NCBI GenBank assembly: GCA_015233895.1
Contig: JADFXG010000008.1
Location: forward strand, 1 to 64,000
Reading direction: 5' to 3'
Length of the DNA stretch: 64,000 bases
DNA from: Nitrospirota bacterium
Lineage (GTDB): Bacteria > Nitrospirota > Thermodesulfovibrionia > Thermodesulfovibrionales > Magnetobacteriaceae
In this document: positions 17,115-25,512 of the stretch, piece by piece
How the letters are laid out: the number at the start of each line of letters is the position of its first letter
Numbering within the stretch: the stretch's first letter is position 1
Notes under the pieces: model-generated
Seen by the model: only the letters and a program-made list of their open reading frames with translations
Database searches by the model: none
Told to the model about the DNA's origin: nothing
Made by a program: the position numbers and the translations under genes

Positions 17115-18650
17115 CTAACACCCCTGTGTTTTAATTAAATTACCCTTTGACGGAATTCTTATTTTAAATGTTGTCCCCTCGCCGGCAGTGCTTTTTACAC
17201 TTATACAGCCGCCGTGGTCCCCTACTATTTCATGTACTATATAAAGTCCCAGCCCCGCCCCTTTACCCACATCCTTAGTTGTGAAAAACGGATCGAATAT
17301 CTTGTGCAAAACCTCTTCAGAAATACCCTGTCCCGTATCTTTTATTTCAATATCAACAGATTCCCCCCCATAGATACATTTCTTACGCCCGGTTTTTATA
17401 CACTCCCCCTCATCTAATCCCATAAGCGGTAATACAGCAACCGGGTTAAGAGCGTTAGATTTGGCACTTATTGAAATTTGCCCCTGTTCATTTATAGCAT
17501 CTGCCGCATTGCTTATAAGATTTAGAAACACCTGCTGAAGTTTCTGTTTGTCGGCCAAAACTGTTATATCCTCCGCAATATCAATAACTACGGATATTTT
17601 ATTGAGTAACCGGTTTCTTATAAAAACAATTACCTCCTCCACCAATTCTTTAAGAGGGATCGGGTCTTGTGAAAAATCCTTGTCCCTTGAAAAGTCAAGC
17701 AGAGACCTTACTATGTTTCTGGCTCTTACCGTTTGTTCATCTATCTGACAGATGAGTTGTTTCTTATAATCCAGGTCTGTCTCTTCAATTTCCTCTGACA
17801 GTATCTGGCAGGAGGTTGATATGTTTGAAAGGGGATTGTTAAGCTCATGGGCAACTCCGGAAAGGAGGGTCCCAAGGGAGGCAAGTTTCTCGGAATGAAT
17901 CAGATGCTGGTGTTTTAGTTCTATGTCCTGAAGCATTTTATTAAAGGTGTCTATTAAAGAAAGGATCTCGCCGTCGTTTGAATTAACATAGAGCTTTGTA
18001 AGTCCTCCCTCCGATATTATTTTCATGCTGTCCTCAAGTTGTTTCAGAGGTTTTACCACCATCTTTGAAATTATGTGCCCTATGGCCGCTAACATCAGAG
18101 TTATTGCTATTATTAAGGCGGCTATAAATACCCGGGCCTTTGCAAGAGTACGCTTATGATTGGTTTTTTCAATTATTGATATATTACCTGCAGCCGTCAT
18201 TATGTTTTTACCAAGAGTCCTTATCTTATTTTCTAATGCATCACGCTCTGGAAATTTGGTATCTGCGATAAACAGACTGTAAAAGTTTTCACTTAACTTG
18301 TTGTACTGTCTGAGTTTGTCCTCAATCTCATTAATTTTATCTTTGCTTACCACTGTTTCAAATATTTCTTTATTGCTATTTAGCAAGTCTAATGCCTTAA
18401 AGGTATATTTGACATTTTCCTCCCTGTCGGCAGACTTACCATAGAGAAAATAGTTTTTTTCAAAACGCCTGATCTCAAGTGTTGTATCTACAAATTCAGA
18501 CACTGTCTCAAGGGAAACTATCTTTTTTTCCATAAACCCGATTTCTACAAAGGCAAATATGGAAATCAAAAAGAGCATAGCCAGAATTACAATGTAGCTG
18601 GCCACTATTTTTCTTCTTATACTGGATTTCTTTTTAAATATACCTAACAT
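17115..18650 (-). CDS. membrane sensor histidine kinase
   Basis: 511 aa. TM1 spans about residues 14-35. A periplasmic helical sensor (40-165) contains RRFEKNYFLYG, a motif of helical-bundle sensors. TM2 (about 172-195) leads to a HAMP domain, HisKA with the phospho-His in GVAHELNNPLSN near 266, and HATPase with N box NLISNAADAIN and G boxes DTGQGIS and GAGLGLYIV. It is co-transcribed with the sigma-54 regulator. The signal is unknown; the neighbouring target genes (USP, TauE/SafE) suggest stress or sulfur-anion sensing. Confidence 0.9.
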   Translation of the reverse strand: MLGIFKKKSSIRRKIVASYIVILAMLFLISIFAFVEIGFMEKKIVSLETVSEFVDTTLEIRRFEKNYFLYGKSADREENVKYTFKALDLLNSNKEIFETVVSKDKINEIEDKLRQYNKLSENFYSLFIADTKFPERDALENKIRTLGKNIMTAAGNISIIEKTNHKRTLAKARVFIAALIIAITLMLAAIGHIISKMVVKPLKQLEDSMKIISEGGLTKLYVNSNDGEILSLIDTFNKMLQDIELKHQHLIHSEKLASLGTLLSGVAHELNNPLSNISTSCQILSEEIEETDLDYKKQLICQIDEQTVRARNIVRSLLDFSRDKDFSQDPIPLKELVEEVIVFIRNRLLNKISVVIDIAEDITVLADKQKLQQVFLNLISNAADAINEQGQISISAKSNALNPVAVLPLMGLDEGECIKTGRKKCIYGGESVDIEIKDTGQGISEEVLHKIFDPFFTTKDVGKGAGLGLYIVHEIVGDHGGCISVKSTAGEGTTFKIRIPSKGNLIKTQGC

Positions 18651-18671
18651 GATTTAGATTAAACCACATTC

Positions 18672-18762
18672 GTTGCAAAATGCAACAGGGGCTCTGGAAA
18701 TGCAACAGGGGTATTTTCCCTGATTTTATTAGGTACTTATATCGGGCATTGCATAATGCAAC
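18672..18762 (+). promoter_or_regulatory. upstream activator sites for a sigma-54 regulator
   Basis: Two palindromes share the same core: GTTGCA-AAA-TGCAAC at 18672-18686 and TTGCA-TAA-TGCAA at 18749-18761, centred 76 bases apart. The direct repeat AATGCAACAGGGG occurs at 18680-18692 and 18699-18711, giving an extra half site. They lie about 80-165 bases upstream of a -24/-12 promoter, the usual distance for enhancer binding, and between the divergent kinase and USP genes. Confidence 0.75.
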
Positions 18763-18837
18763 AACCGATTGCCCCGTATTATCCCATAAATTTCAAAACA
18801 TTTACAATAATCGTTATATATCAGCCAGTTACACCTT

Positions 18838-18852
18838 TGGCACGGTTTTTGA
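18838..18852 (+). promoter_or_regulatory. sigma-54 (-24/-12) promoter
   Basis: TGGCACG, 4 bases, then TTGA closely fits the sigma-54 consensus TGGCACG-N4-TTGC; only the last base of the -12 box differs. It is 40 bases upstream of the USP-like start codon and is followed by a strong AAAGGAGG ribosome site. Confidence 0.7.
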
Positions 18853-18891
18853 AATACATATAATCAGAAGAAACTTAAAGGAGGTAAAAAA

Positions 18892-19377
18892 ATGGTATTA
18901 AAAAAGTTTTCAGAGAAGATGGATAAAATGTTTACAGCTATAACATTTGCAGAGGAGGGTGAATTCGATTCGGCAAGAGAGTTTATGGCTGACAACAGGA
19001 AGGTGCTGCTTGCCCTCACCGATAGAGGGATTGACAGGAAAACCCTGTTGTACACAATAAATACCTGTAAGAGAATAAATGCCGAACTCGATGTCCTGTA
19101 CTTAACTAAAACAAAGGAAAAGAGTGCTTTTCTGGACAAATTCTTCTCGGAGCTGGATAGTGAGAGAATCAAACACAAGCTCATGGTAAAAACCGGAAGC
19201 CTGAGAAAGGAGATAGTAGCTTACACGGAATCCAACAAGGAAATTCTTTATGTCATCGTGGACTCATCAGATAACTGGGACACGGCAGATGAAGAGAAGG
19301 AAAGAGAATTCCCCGATCTGTTTAAAAATCTGAGATGCCCGCTGGTTGTAATAACAGAAAGTGCGGTAAGGACATAG
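18892..19377 (+). CDS. universal stress protein-like protein
   Basis: 161 aa. After a 35-residue N-terminal extension, the sequence VLLALTDRGIDRKTLLYTINTCKRINAELDVLYLT matches a USP-like Rossmann fold, and the C-terminus CPLVVITE matches the family's last strand. The usual G-X2-G-X9-G(S/T) ATP motif is not visible, so nucleotide binding is doubtful. An AAAGGAGG ribosome site precedes the ATG. It is the likely first target of the adjacent two-component system through the sigma-54 promoter. Confidence 0.65.
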   Translation: MVLKKFSEKMDKMFTAITFAEEGEFDSAREFMADNRKVLLALTDRGIDRKTLLYTINTCKRINAELDVLYLTKTKEKSAFLDKFFSELDSERIKHKLMVKTGSLRKEIVAYTESNKEILYVIVDSSDNWDTADEEKEREFPDLFKNLRCPLVVITESAVRT

Positions 19378-19699
19378 TTTAATGCCAATCGGTTCTTGTG
19401 GCTAAAAACGGTAACTGATAAGAGACAAACACTATTTACAGAGGAGAGAGTAAATGTTGAAGTAAAGATTTTTCTGAAAAATAAATTTGATATATAGATG
19501 ATGGCAGAATGATTTCATAAAAAAGCTGCCATCTCTATATGCGTGAATCTAACAAAATCAATCTGTTAGGTTCATATTTTAAAAGTAGTAGAAAGAATTA
19601 TGGGTGTCCTTCCATTCGGTTTTTTTGATATAGGGGTAGTTTGTAAAAAAAATATTGAAAAAACTATCAAATTTGTTTATACTAACCAAAAATTAGAAT

Positions 19700-19755
19700 A
19701 AAAGTATTTAAAACAGATTTTATCAACTGTTTTTAATACTTTTATATGTTTTTTT
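19700..19755 (+). terminator. intrinsic terminator upstream of TauE gene
   Basis: A 17-bp stem with a single mismatch (AAAAGTATTTAAAACAG at 19700-19716 and its complement at 19727-19743) has a 10-base loop and is followed by ATATG and a run of seven T. It separates the USP-like gene from the TauE cluster, although it lies more than 300 bases after the USP stop. Confidence 0.65.
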
Positions 19756-19810
19756 AAGCTAATCTTGTTACCGGGGAGATAAAATGCTCAAAAAAACCTA
19801 AAAAAATAAT

Positions 19811-19837
19811 TTGAGGAATAATAAGGTTACGTATAAT
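19811..19837 (+). promoter_or_regulatory. candidate promoter of the TauE-USP operon
   Basis: A perfect -10 TATAAT at 19832-19837 is preceded by TTGAGG (spacing 15, slightly short). It is about 40 bases upstream of the TauE gene. No -24/-12 element was found here, so this operon may not share the sigma-54 control of the USP-like gene. Confidence 0.4.
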
Positions 19838-19875
19838 TACAAAATACAAGTAATCCAATAAGGAGGCCAATGTAG

Positions 19876-20838
19876 ATGCCGTTTTTGAAAAAGTTTCTGT
19901 TGGTAACAATGGTAGTTGTAGTAGTGCTTAGTGTATGTACCTGTGTATTTGCGTCATCAGGAGTGGATGAACCAGTTAAAAAAGCAGCAGATGTATCCTG
20001 GTGGGTGTGGCCGCTTTCCCTGTTTGTATTAACCTTTGTGCTTGGGATTGTAGCGGTGCTTGGAGGTGTAGGGGGCGGAGTGCTTTTTGTACCAATTGTG
20101 GGAGGGTTTTTCCCATTTCACCTTGATTTTGTAAGAGGTTCAGGGTTGTTGGTGGCATTAGCCGGGGCATTGGCAGCAGGTCCGGGGCTTTTAAAAAAAG
20201 GTATGGCTGATTTACGGCTTGCCCTGCCAGTTGGGCTTATTGCCTCTGCATGTGCTGTAGTGGGTGCGATGATAGGTCTTGCTCTGCCAACTAATGTTGT
20301 TCAGATATCTCTCGGTGTAACAATACTTGGCATAGTAATTATTATCATCATGGCTAAGAAGTCTGAATTCCCTGAGGTTAAAGAGGCTGACGCCCTTTCC
20401 ACAGCTCTGAGAATAACCGGTGTGTATCATGAAGTGTCAACAGGACAGCAGATTAACTGGAAAATCCACAGAACTTTTAAAGGATTTCTTCTGTTTATCG
20501 TAATAGGTGTAATGGCTGGCATGTTTGGCCTTGGCGCAGGATGGGCAAATGTGCCGACACTGAATCTCCTTATGGGAGCGCCTCTTAAGGTGGCTGTATC
20601 GACAAGCAAATTTCTGCTTTCCATAACCGATACATCGGCTGCCTGGATATACATTAATAACGGCGCCGTGCTGCCTATGATAGTGGTTCCCTCAATTATA
20701 GGAATAATGCTCGGCTCTATGGTGGGTGTTAAGATATTGGCAAAGACCAAGCCTTCTGCCGTAAGATATGTTGTTATCACAATGCTTCTTTTTGCAGGTT
20801 TAAGGGCATTGTTAAAAGGCCTTAACGTATGGAAATAA
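19876..20838 (+). CDS. TauE/SafE-family anion exporter
   Basis: 320 aa with about eight to nine membrane segments. The glycine-rich GGVGGGVLFVPIV near residue 65 and GLGAGWANVPTLNLLMGAPLKVAVSTSKFLL near 220 are the two inverted-repeat signatures of TauE/SafE (DUF81) permeases. These export sulfite, sulfoacetate or related anions. A start at ATG 19876 has AAGGAGG about 10 bases upstream. It is followed closely by a small membrane protein and a tandem USP in one operon. Confidence 0.88.
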   Translation: MPFLKKFLLVTMVVVVVLSVCTCVFASSGVDEPVKKAADVSWWVWPLSLFVLTFVLGIVAVLGGVGGGVLFVPIVGGFFPFHLDFVRGSGLLVALAGALAAGPGLLKKGMADLRLALPVGLIASACAVVGAMIGLALPTNVVQISLGVTILGIVIIIIMAKKSEFPEVKEADALSTALRITGVYHEVSTGQQINWKIHRTFKGFLLFIVIGVMAGMFGLGAGWANVPTLNLLMGAPLKVAVSTSKFLLSITDTSAAWIYINNGAVLPMIVVPSIIGIMLGSMVGVKILAKTKPSAVRYVVITMLLFAGLRALLKGLNVWK

Positions 20839-20864
20839 TTTTTCAAATAAAGGAGAGCTAAGTT

Positions 20865-21281
20865 ATGGGAAAAGAAGTACATGCAACTGAGGAACAACTA
20901 AGATATGCTAAAATCCTTGACATAGGAATGAAAGTTGGAATGCTTATGTTGATAGTATCTTTTGCACTTTATTTAACGGGGATATTGCAGCCTCAGGTAC
21001 CGGTGGATGAACTGCCTAAGCTGTGGGGACTGTCAGTGCATAAGTATCTTGAGGTGAAGGGGTTACACGGCGGATGGTCGTGGCTGCACCTTCTTAACAA
21101 GGGTGATTTTCTAAACTTTACAGGTATAGTTTTCCTCGGAGCAGTAACAATTATGTGCTTTCTGGCAATAATCCCCATGTTGTTTAGAAAGAAAGACATT
21201 GCTTATGGGATTATTGCCCTGACAGAAGTGACAGTGCTAATTTTGGCGGCATCAGGATTGTTAAAGACAGGAGGTCACTAA
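20865..21281 (+). CDS. small three-TM membrane protein (DUF1634-like)
   Basis: 138 aa with membrane segments at about 25-45, 86-107 and 114-133. It sits between TauE/SafE and a USP gene, 26 bases after the first and 1 base before the second, which is how DUF1634 proteins accompany TauE/SafE permeases. Assignment to DUF1634 rests on context, size and topology rather than a clear motif. Probably an accessory subunit of the exporter. Confidence 0.6.
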   Translation: MGKEVHATEEQLRYAKILDIGMKVGMLMLIVSFALYLTGILQPQVPVDELPKLWGLSVHKYLEVKGLHGGWSWLHLLNKGDFLNFTGIVFLGAVTIMCFLAIIPMLFRKKDIAYGIIALTEVTVLILAASGLLKTGGH

Positions 21282-21282
21282 T

Positions 21283-22137
21283 ATGGGAAACGATAAGTAC
21301 AGAATGCACCTGATGGGAGATTTAAAATCCATCATTTTGGCTACCGATGGTTCCGATTTTAGTAAAGGCGCAATAACTGAAGGAATTAATTTTGCCTCAG
21401 CCTGCATGACCCGGTTGACGCTTTTGAGGGTTTTTGAGTTTAATCCCGAATTTGAAACATCAGGGATGGCATATGTTGATAAAATGGAGGAGGAAGCCGG
21501 TAAACATTTTGATGCTATTCGGGATTTGGCTGCCGAACAAAATGTTGAGTGCGATATAGTGGTAAGAAGATCAAATCAGCCCTATGAGGCTATAGTAGAT
21601 GAGGCAAAAAAGAGAAAAGCCGACATAATAATAATGGGAAAGCACGGCAGAACCGGGCTAACCCTGATGATGATGGGGAGCCAGACGGCTAAAACCATCG
21701 CCTACTCTCAGTGCAAGGTACTGGTCGTACCTAAAGCCGCAGAAATAAAAGGTGAGAACATTATGTTTGCCACAGATGGCTCAAAGTTTAGTGAAGCTGC
21801 CGAGCTTGAGGCCATCAATATGGCTGCCAGATGTCCTTTTGTTAAGAATTTCCTTGCCGTTTCAGTTGCAACCGGTAAAGATAAAATAGCGGAGGCTGAG
21901 AACAATCTACTAAGAGTCAAGGATAATTGCGCAAAGCGTGGTGTAGCTGTTGAAACCCTTGCTCTGATTGGTGAGCCATATAAGGCAATTGTTAACGCAT
22001 CCATGGAGTCAGGCGCTGATCTGGTTATAATGGGCTCACACGGCAGAACCGGACTACAAAGACTCCTTATGGGAAGCGTTGCCGAGCGTGTCGTATCACT
22101 TGCGCAATGCTCGGTGCTTATTTCTAAAATTTCGTAA
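21283..22137 (+). CDS. tandem universal stress protein
   Basis: 284 aa with two USP domains (about 12-147 and 152-284). Both carry the ATP-binding type motif: GKHGRTGLTLMMMGSQT in the first and GSHGRTGLQRLLMGSVAERV in the second. Each begins with an ATDGS strand-loop (LATDGSDFS, FATDGSKFS). Cytoplasmic and probably ATP-binding. Last gene of the TauE operon; a hairpin terminator follows. Confidence 0.9.
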   Translation: MGNDKYRMHLMGDLKSIILATDGSDFSKGAITEGINFASACMTRLTLLRVFEFNPEFETSGMAYVDKMEEEAGKHFDAIRDLAAEQNVECDIVVRRSNQPYEAIVDEAKKRKADIIIMGKHGRTGLTLMMMGSQTAKTIAYSQCKVLVVPKAAEIKGENIMFATDGSKFSEAAELEAINMAARCPFVKNFLAVSVATGKDKIAEAENNLLRVKDNCAKRGVAVETLALIGEPYKAIVNASMESGADLVIMGSHGRTGLQRLLMGSVAERVVSLAQCSVLISKIS

Positions 22138-22155
22138 TATTTTGTTATACAGAAA

Positions 22156-22185
22156 AAGGCACTGCCCATTCATTGGGCGTGCCTT
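22156..22185 (+). terminator. terminator after the tandem USP gene
   Basis: AAGGCAC-T-GCCCA pairs with TGGGC-GTGCCTT around a short loop, with one bulged T, 20 bases after the stop codon. The downstream sequence is T-rich but has no long uninterrupted T-run. Confidence 0.65.
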
Positions 22186-22278
22186 ACTGTTTACTTTGCC
22201 TTCAGCACTCTTATCATATTTAAATAATAACAATTGCAACATAATAGGTGCATTATGTAACAGTGGTTTAAAAAATAA

Positions 22279-22293
22279 GTAGTGTCTCAGTTT
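22279..22293 (+). repeat. left terminal inverted repeat
   Basis: GTAGTGTCTCAGTTT, identical to the reverse complement of 25421-25435. Outside lies AAAAATA then one base (A); inside, TTGTCCC follows, a sequence not shared by the right end. Confidence 0.75.
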
Positions 22294-22391
22294 TGTCCCA
22301 TAGATAGGCGGAAGCTTCATATGATATAATAAAAACATGTATAGATATGGGGAATTTGACTATACGATAGTATTATAGGTAAGTTATAGCA

Positions 22392-23342
22392 ATGAAATAT
22401 AAATATGAAGATATGTCCCATAATCAATTCGAAGATTTGGTCATTGTAGTTTGTCAAAAACTCCTTGGTATTGGTGTTCAAGGGTTTTCTGAAGGACCTG
22501 ATGGAGGACGTGATGCTAAGTTTATTGGCGTTGCAGAACTTTATCCAAGCAAAGCGAAACCTTGGAGCGGAACAGTGATTATACAGGCTAAACATACAAA
22601 TAACCTCAACAGTAAATTTTCGGACACTGATTTTTTCAGTCCAAATGATGATTCCTCCATCATTGCACAAGAGATTCCCAAAATGATACGACTACGTCAA
22701 AACAATGAACTTGATCATTACATGCTCTTCTCAAACAGAAAACTTACGGCAAAGGCTGAATCTGATATTCGTAAGTACATATCACAAAAAATAAACCTTC
22801 AAGAGGAGTCCATCTGTCTTCGTGGTGTTGAGGAACTTGAAAGATATCTTAAACAGTTTCCTGATATTGTTGAAATAGCAGGCATTGACCCCGTCGACTC
22901 ACCACTAATTGTAAGCCCTGATGAACTCGCAAAGATTATATTAGCACTTGCCGATCATCTGAGAACCGGACAGGTTGTATATAGTAACCCACCTACATCC
23001 CGTATTCCTTATAAAGATAAGAATAATATAAACAACATGACTCCAGAATATGCTAAAGCACAGCTCAAATGTTATTTGAAAGAGACCAGACAAATCGAAG
23101 ATTTCCTTGCTGCCCCTGAAAATGGTGAATTACTTTCGTTATATCAAAGCACCGTAGAAGAATTTCAGCTTAAGATAATTGCAAATAGAAAGGATTATCA
23201 GACATTTGACAACATAATGGAATACCTGAGTGATTCTCTGTTTGACAGGGATGGAGATTTAAGAAAGAATAAGCGTCTTACGAGAGCAACGTTGTTTTAT
23301 ATGTATTGGAATTGCGATATAGGTAACGAGGAAAATGCTTAG
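22392..23342 (+). CDS. ABC-3C-like effector with Mrr-type nuclease domain
   Basis: 316 aa. The N-terminal region reads as a PD-(D/E)xK nuclease of Mrr type: E14 in NQFEDLV, D41 in GPDGGRDAKF and Q65-A-K67 in VIIQAKHT. About 100 residues later a separate C-terminal part (170-316) is unrecognised and would be the partner-binding domain expected of ABC-3C proteins. It overlaps the next gene by 8 bp. Likely role: DNA-cleaving effector of an anti-phage or anti-plasmid system gated by the ATPase encoded two genes on. The nuclease motif is seen directly; the system assignment is inferred. Confidence 0.7.
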   Translation: MKYKYEDMSHNQFEDLVIVVCQKLLGIGVQGFSEGPDGGRDAKFIGVAELYPSKAKPWSGTVIIQAKHTNNLNSKFSDTDFFSPNDDSSIIAQEIPKMIRLRQNNELDHYMLFSNRKLTAKAESDIRKYISQKINLQEESICLRGVEELERYLKQFPDIVEIAGIDPVDSPLIVSPDELAKIILALADHLRTGQVVYSNPPTSRIPYKDKNNINNMTPEYAKAQLKCYLKETRQIEDFLAAPENGELLSLYQSTVEEFQLKIIANRKDYQTFDNIMEYLSDSLFDRDGDLRKNKRLTRATLFYMYWNCDIGNEENA

Positions 23343-23583
23343 ACCAACTAAACATTCCCATCCCGATAGAACCATAATTAATGTTGCGTACATTTTGCTT
23401 AAACGTCTCAAAAAGCGCCGAATAGAGAAGTTCGATGAATTACTTAAATTTACTAAGAGCTCGGTTAAGGGTGGCGGCACTTTATTTTTATCGGCGTTGA
23501 ACTTTCTCTACGTTCTTGGATTGGTTGAATATAGACGACAAACCGACTCTATCGAATATGTAGGTTCAAATGAAACTATCTAG
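23335..23583 (+). CDS. small middle component of the ABC-3C-like system
   Basis: 82 aa, basic, with a winged-helix-like pattern (INVAYILLKRLKKRRIEKFDELLKF, then LFLSALNFLYVLGLVEYRR and a short strand pair). Its size and position between effector and ATPase match the MC6-like middle components of ABC-3C systems. It overlaps the upstream gene by 8 bp and the downstream gene by 14 bp, indicating coupled translation. It probably bridges the ATPase and the nuclease. Confidence 0.65.
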   Translation: MLRPTKHSHPDRTIINVAYILLKRLKKRRIEKFDELLKFTKSSVKGGGTLFLSALNFLYVLGLVEYRRQTDSIEYVGSNETI

Positions 23584-25366
23584 ACTTTATTCAAATAAGC
23601 CTGAGATTTTTGAACCAATTGACTTTATAGCAGGATTGAATGTTATTTTGGCTGAAATCCGATTGCCGGAGAATAAGAAAAAAGACACACACAATCTCGG
23701 CAAAACTACTCTTGGGCGTTTGATCGATTTCTGCCTATTGTCAGGAAGAGATAAAGATTTTTTCTTATTTAAGCATAAAGAAATATTTGAAGATTTTATA
23801 TTTTTCATTGAGATCGAATTACTTGACGGCACATTTATAACTGTAAGACGTAGTGTTGAAAATGCCACTAAAATTAGCTTTAAGAAGCACAATGATAGGA
23901 AGCAAGACTTTTCGGAACTTCCTGAAACCAGTTGGGATCATTTAGATATACCGTTTGAAAAATCAAAAGAACTCTTGGACGGAATTCTCGATCTTCGTTC
24001 GATAAAACCTTGGCCGTATCGAAAAGGGTTGGCTTATTTACTTCGCTCTCAAAAAGATTATATAGATGTTTTTCAGCTTGATAAATTTAAATCTTCTCAT
24101 AAAGACTGGAAGCCATATTTAGCTCAAATCCTTGGTTTCAATGCCGAGATCATTATGGAACACTATAGTAAAGAAGAAGAGCTATCGAGGAAACAGGACG
24201 CTGAGAAAATCATAAAGGATGAACTTGGTGCGTCCGCCGACAATCTTAGTGAAATTGAAGGGATATTATCTTTTAAGCAAATCGACACGGAAAAAAAACA
24301 GAAGTCCCTCGATGCCTTTGATTTCCGAGGTAACGACAAAGAAAAGACTGAACAACTTGTTGATGAAATCGATGATGAAATCGCAGATTTAAATTCAAGG
24401 CGGTATTACCTGATGCACAATAAGAAAAAGATTAACTCCTCACTTGAAGAACAAAGAATTCTTTTCAATCCTGAAGAAGCTAAAATACTATTCGAAGAAG
24501 TCGGTGTTTTTTTTCAAGGACAGATAAAACGTGACTTTGAACAATTAATAAAATTCAATCGTGCAATAACGGAAGAGCGAAGATCGTATTTGCTTGAAGA
24601 ACGTAACGAAATTGATGCTCAGTTAAAAGTTATTGATTCTCAACTTAATGAATTTGGTAAGAAACGTTCCGATACTCTTTCATTTTTAAGTGATACCGAT
24701 GCTTTCTCAAAATATAAGCAGCTAACCAATGAACTGGTCATATTGAAAGCCGAAATAGAAAATCTGGAAGATAAGCGTAAAAAACTTCATCGGCTGCATG
24801 AATTACGAAAAGAAATTCGCACACTTGATAGCGAAAAGAAACAGCTTCAAACACTTATAGAAGAGGATGTCGCAAAACTGAATTCAGACAAAGGTGCTTT
24901 GTTTGACAAGATACGTATTTTATTCAACAAGATAATTGAAGAAATTGTTGATCAAAAGGCAGTTATGAGTGTGGAGCCTAATAAAGAAGGACATCTTGAC
25001 TTCAGAGCAGAGTTTTTAGATAAGGAAGGGAATACAACAAGTGCCGGTATGGGACATACATATAAAAAGCTTCTTTGTATCGCTTTTGATATGGCTATTC
25101 TTCATGCCCACGCCTCCGATCGATTCCCACATTTCGTTTTCCACGATGGAGTTTTCGAATCTCTCGATGACAGAAAAAAAGAGAACCTGCTTCGTGTTAT
25201 CAGAGAATATTCGAATTATGGAATCCAGCATATTATTACTTTGATCGATTCCGATCTCCCCCAACAAATACCATCTGAAGAAACATTATTTGAAGATTCG
25301 GAGATTGTTCTCAAGCTTCACGACGAAAACGAAAGTGGCCGGCTCTTCAAAATGCCATCTTGGTAG
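23570..25366 (+). CDS. SMC/Rad50-like ATPase (DUF2326 type) of the ABC-3C-like system
   Basis: 598 aa. The N-terminal half-ATPase carries an atypical Walker A, NLGKTTLGRLID, near residue 42, followed by SGRDKDFFLFKH. A long coiled coil spans about 200-420. The C-terminal half has SAGMGHTYKKLLCIAFDMA near 490 (signature-like) and FVFHDGVFESLDD near 520 as Walker B. This layout is that of DUF2326 ATPases. It ends 54 bases before the right inverted repeat. It probably senses invading DNA and licenses the nuclease. Confidence 0.8.
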   Translation: MKLSRLYSNKPEIFEPIDFIAGLNVILAEIRLPENKKKDTHNLGKTTLGRLIDFCLLSGRDKDFFLFKHKEIFEDFIFFIEIELLDGTFITVRRSVENATKISFKKHNDRKQDFSELPETSWDHLDIPFEKSKELLDGILDLRSIKPWPYRKGLAYLLRSQKDYIDVFQLDKFKSSHKDWKPYLAQILGFNAEIIMEHYSKEEELSRKQDAEKIIKDELGASADNLSEIEGILSFKQIDTEKKQKSLDAFDFRGNDKEKTEQLVDEIDDEIADLNSRRYYLMHNKKKINSSLEEQRILFNPEEAKILFEEVGVFFQGQIKRDFEQLIKFNRAITEERRSYLLEERNEIDAQLKVIDSQLNEFGKKRSDTLSFLSDTDAFSKYKQLTNELVILKAEIENLEDKRKKLHRLHELRKEIRTLDSEKKQLQTLIEEDVAKLNSDKGALFDKIRILFNKIIEEIVDQKAVMSVEPNKEGHLDFRAEFLDKEGNTTSAGMGHTYKKLLCIAFDMAILHAHASDRFPHFVFHDGVFESLDDRKKENLLRVIREYSNYGIQHIITLIDSDLPQQIPSEETLFEDSEIVLKLHDENESGRLFKMPSW

Positions 25367-25420
25367 AATGACAACAATCGAACGGCGGTTGGCTGTAGTT
25401 CGAGAAAGTAAGAATATTTC

Positions 25421-25435
25421 AAACTGAGACACTAC
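25421..25435 (-). repeat. right terminal inverted repeat
   Basis: AAACTGAGACACTAC, the exact complement of the left repeat. One base (C) separates it from the outer AAAAATA direct repeat. Confidence 0.75.
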
Positions 25436-25512
25436 CAAAAATACAACTTGCGTATTTGTGATTATTGGAGGCTGAGGGATTTAGGTAAACGTAGTGTGAT
25501 ACAATAAATTGG

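Larger units (their letters stand above)
19378..19875. other. long intergenic region with stacked hairpins
   Basis: About 500 AT-rich bases without a gene. Two consecutive inverted repeats lie at about 19494-19543 (GATGGCAG / CTGCCATC, extending to roughly 15 bp with one bulge) and 19544-19573 (CTAACA / TGTTAG core, 10 bp with one G-T pair). A terminator-like hairpin at 19700-19755 and a promoter candidate at 19811-19837 are listed separately. A non-coding RNA is possible but not shown. Confidence 0.5.
22278..25436. mobile_element. inverted-repeat-bounded cassette carrying an ABC-3C-like system
   Basis: GTAGTGTCTCAGTTT at 22279-22293 recurs in reverse complement at 25421-25435, an exact 15-bp terminal inverted repeat. 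A 7-bp direct repeat AAAAATA lies immediately outside (22271-22277 and 25437-25443), like a target-site duplication, though its A-rich content makes chance more likely. The 3.16-kb interior holds only three defence-like genes and no transposase. The simplest reading is a non-autonomous transposon or a defence cassette mobilised in trans. The family could not be named. Confidence 0.65.

Noticed and set aside
18672-18762. CRISPR-like repeats (TGCAACAGGGG direct repeat)
   Set aside because: Only two copies with a short spacer and palindromic cores; better explained as activator binding sites.
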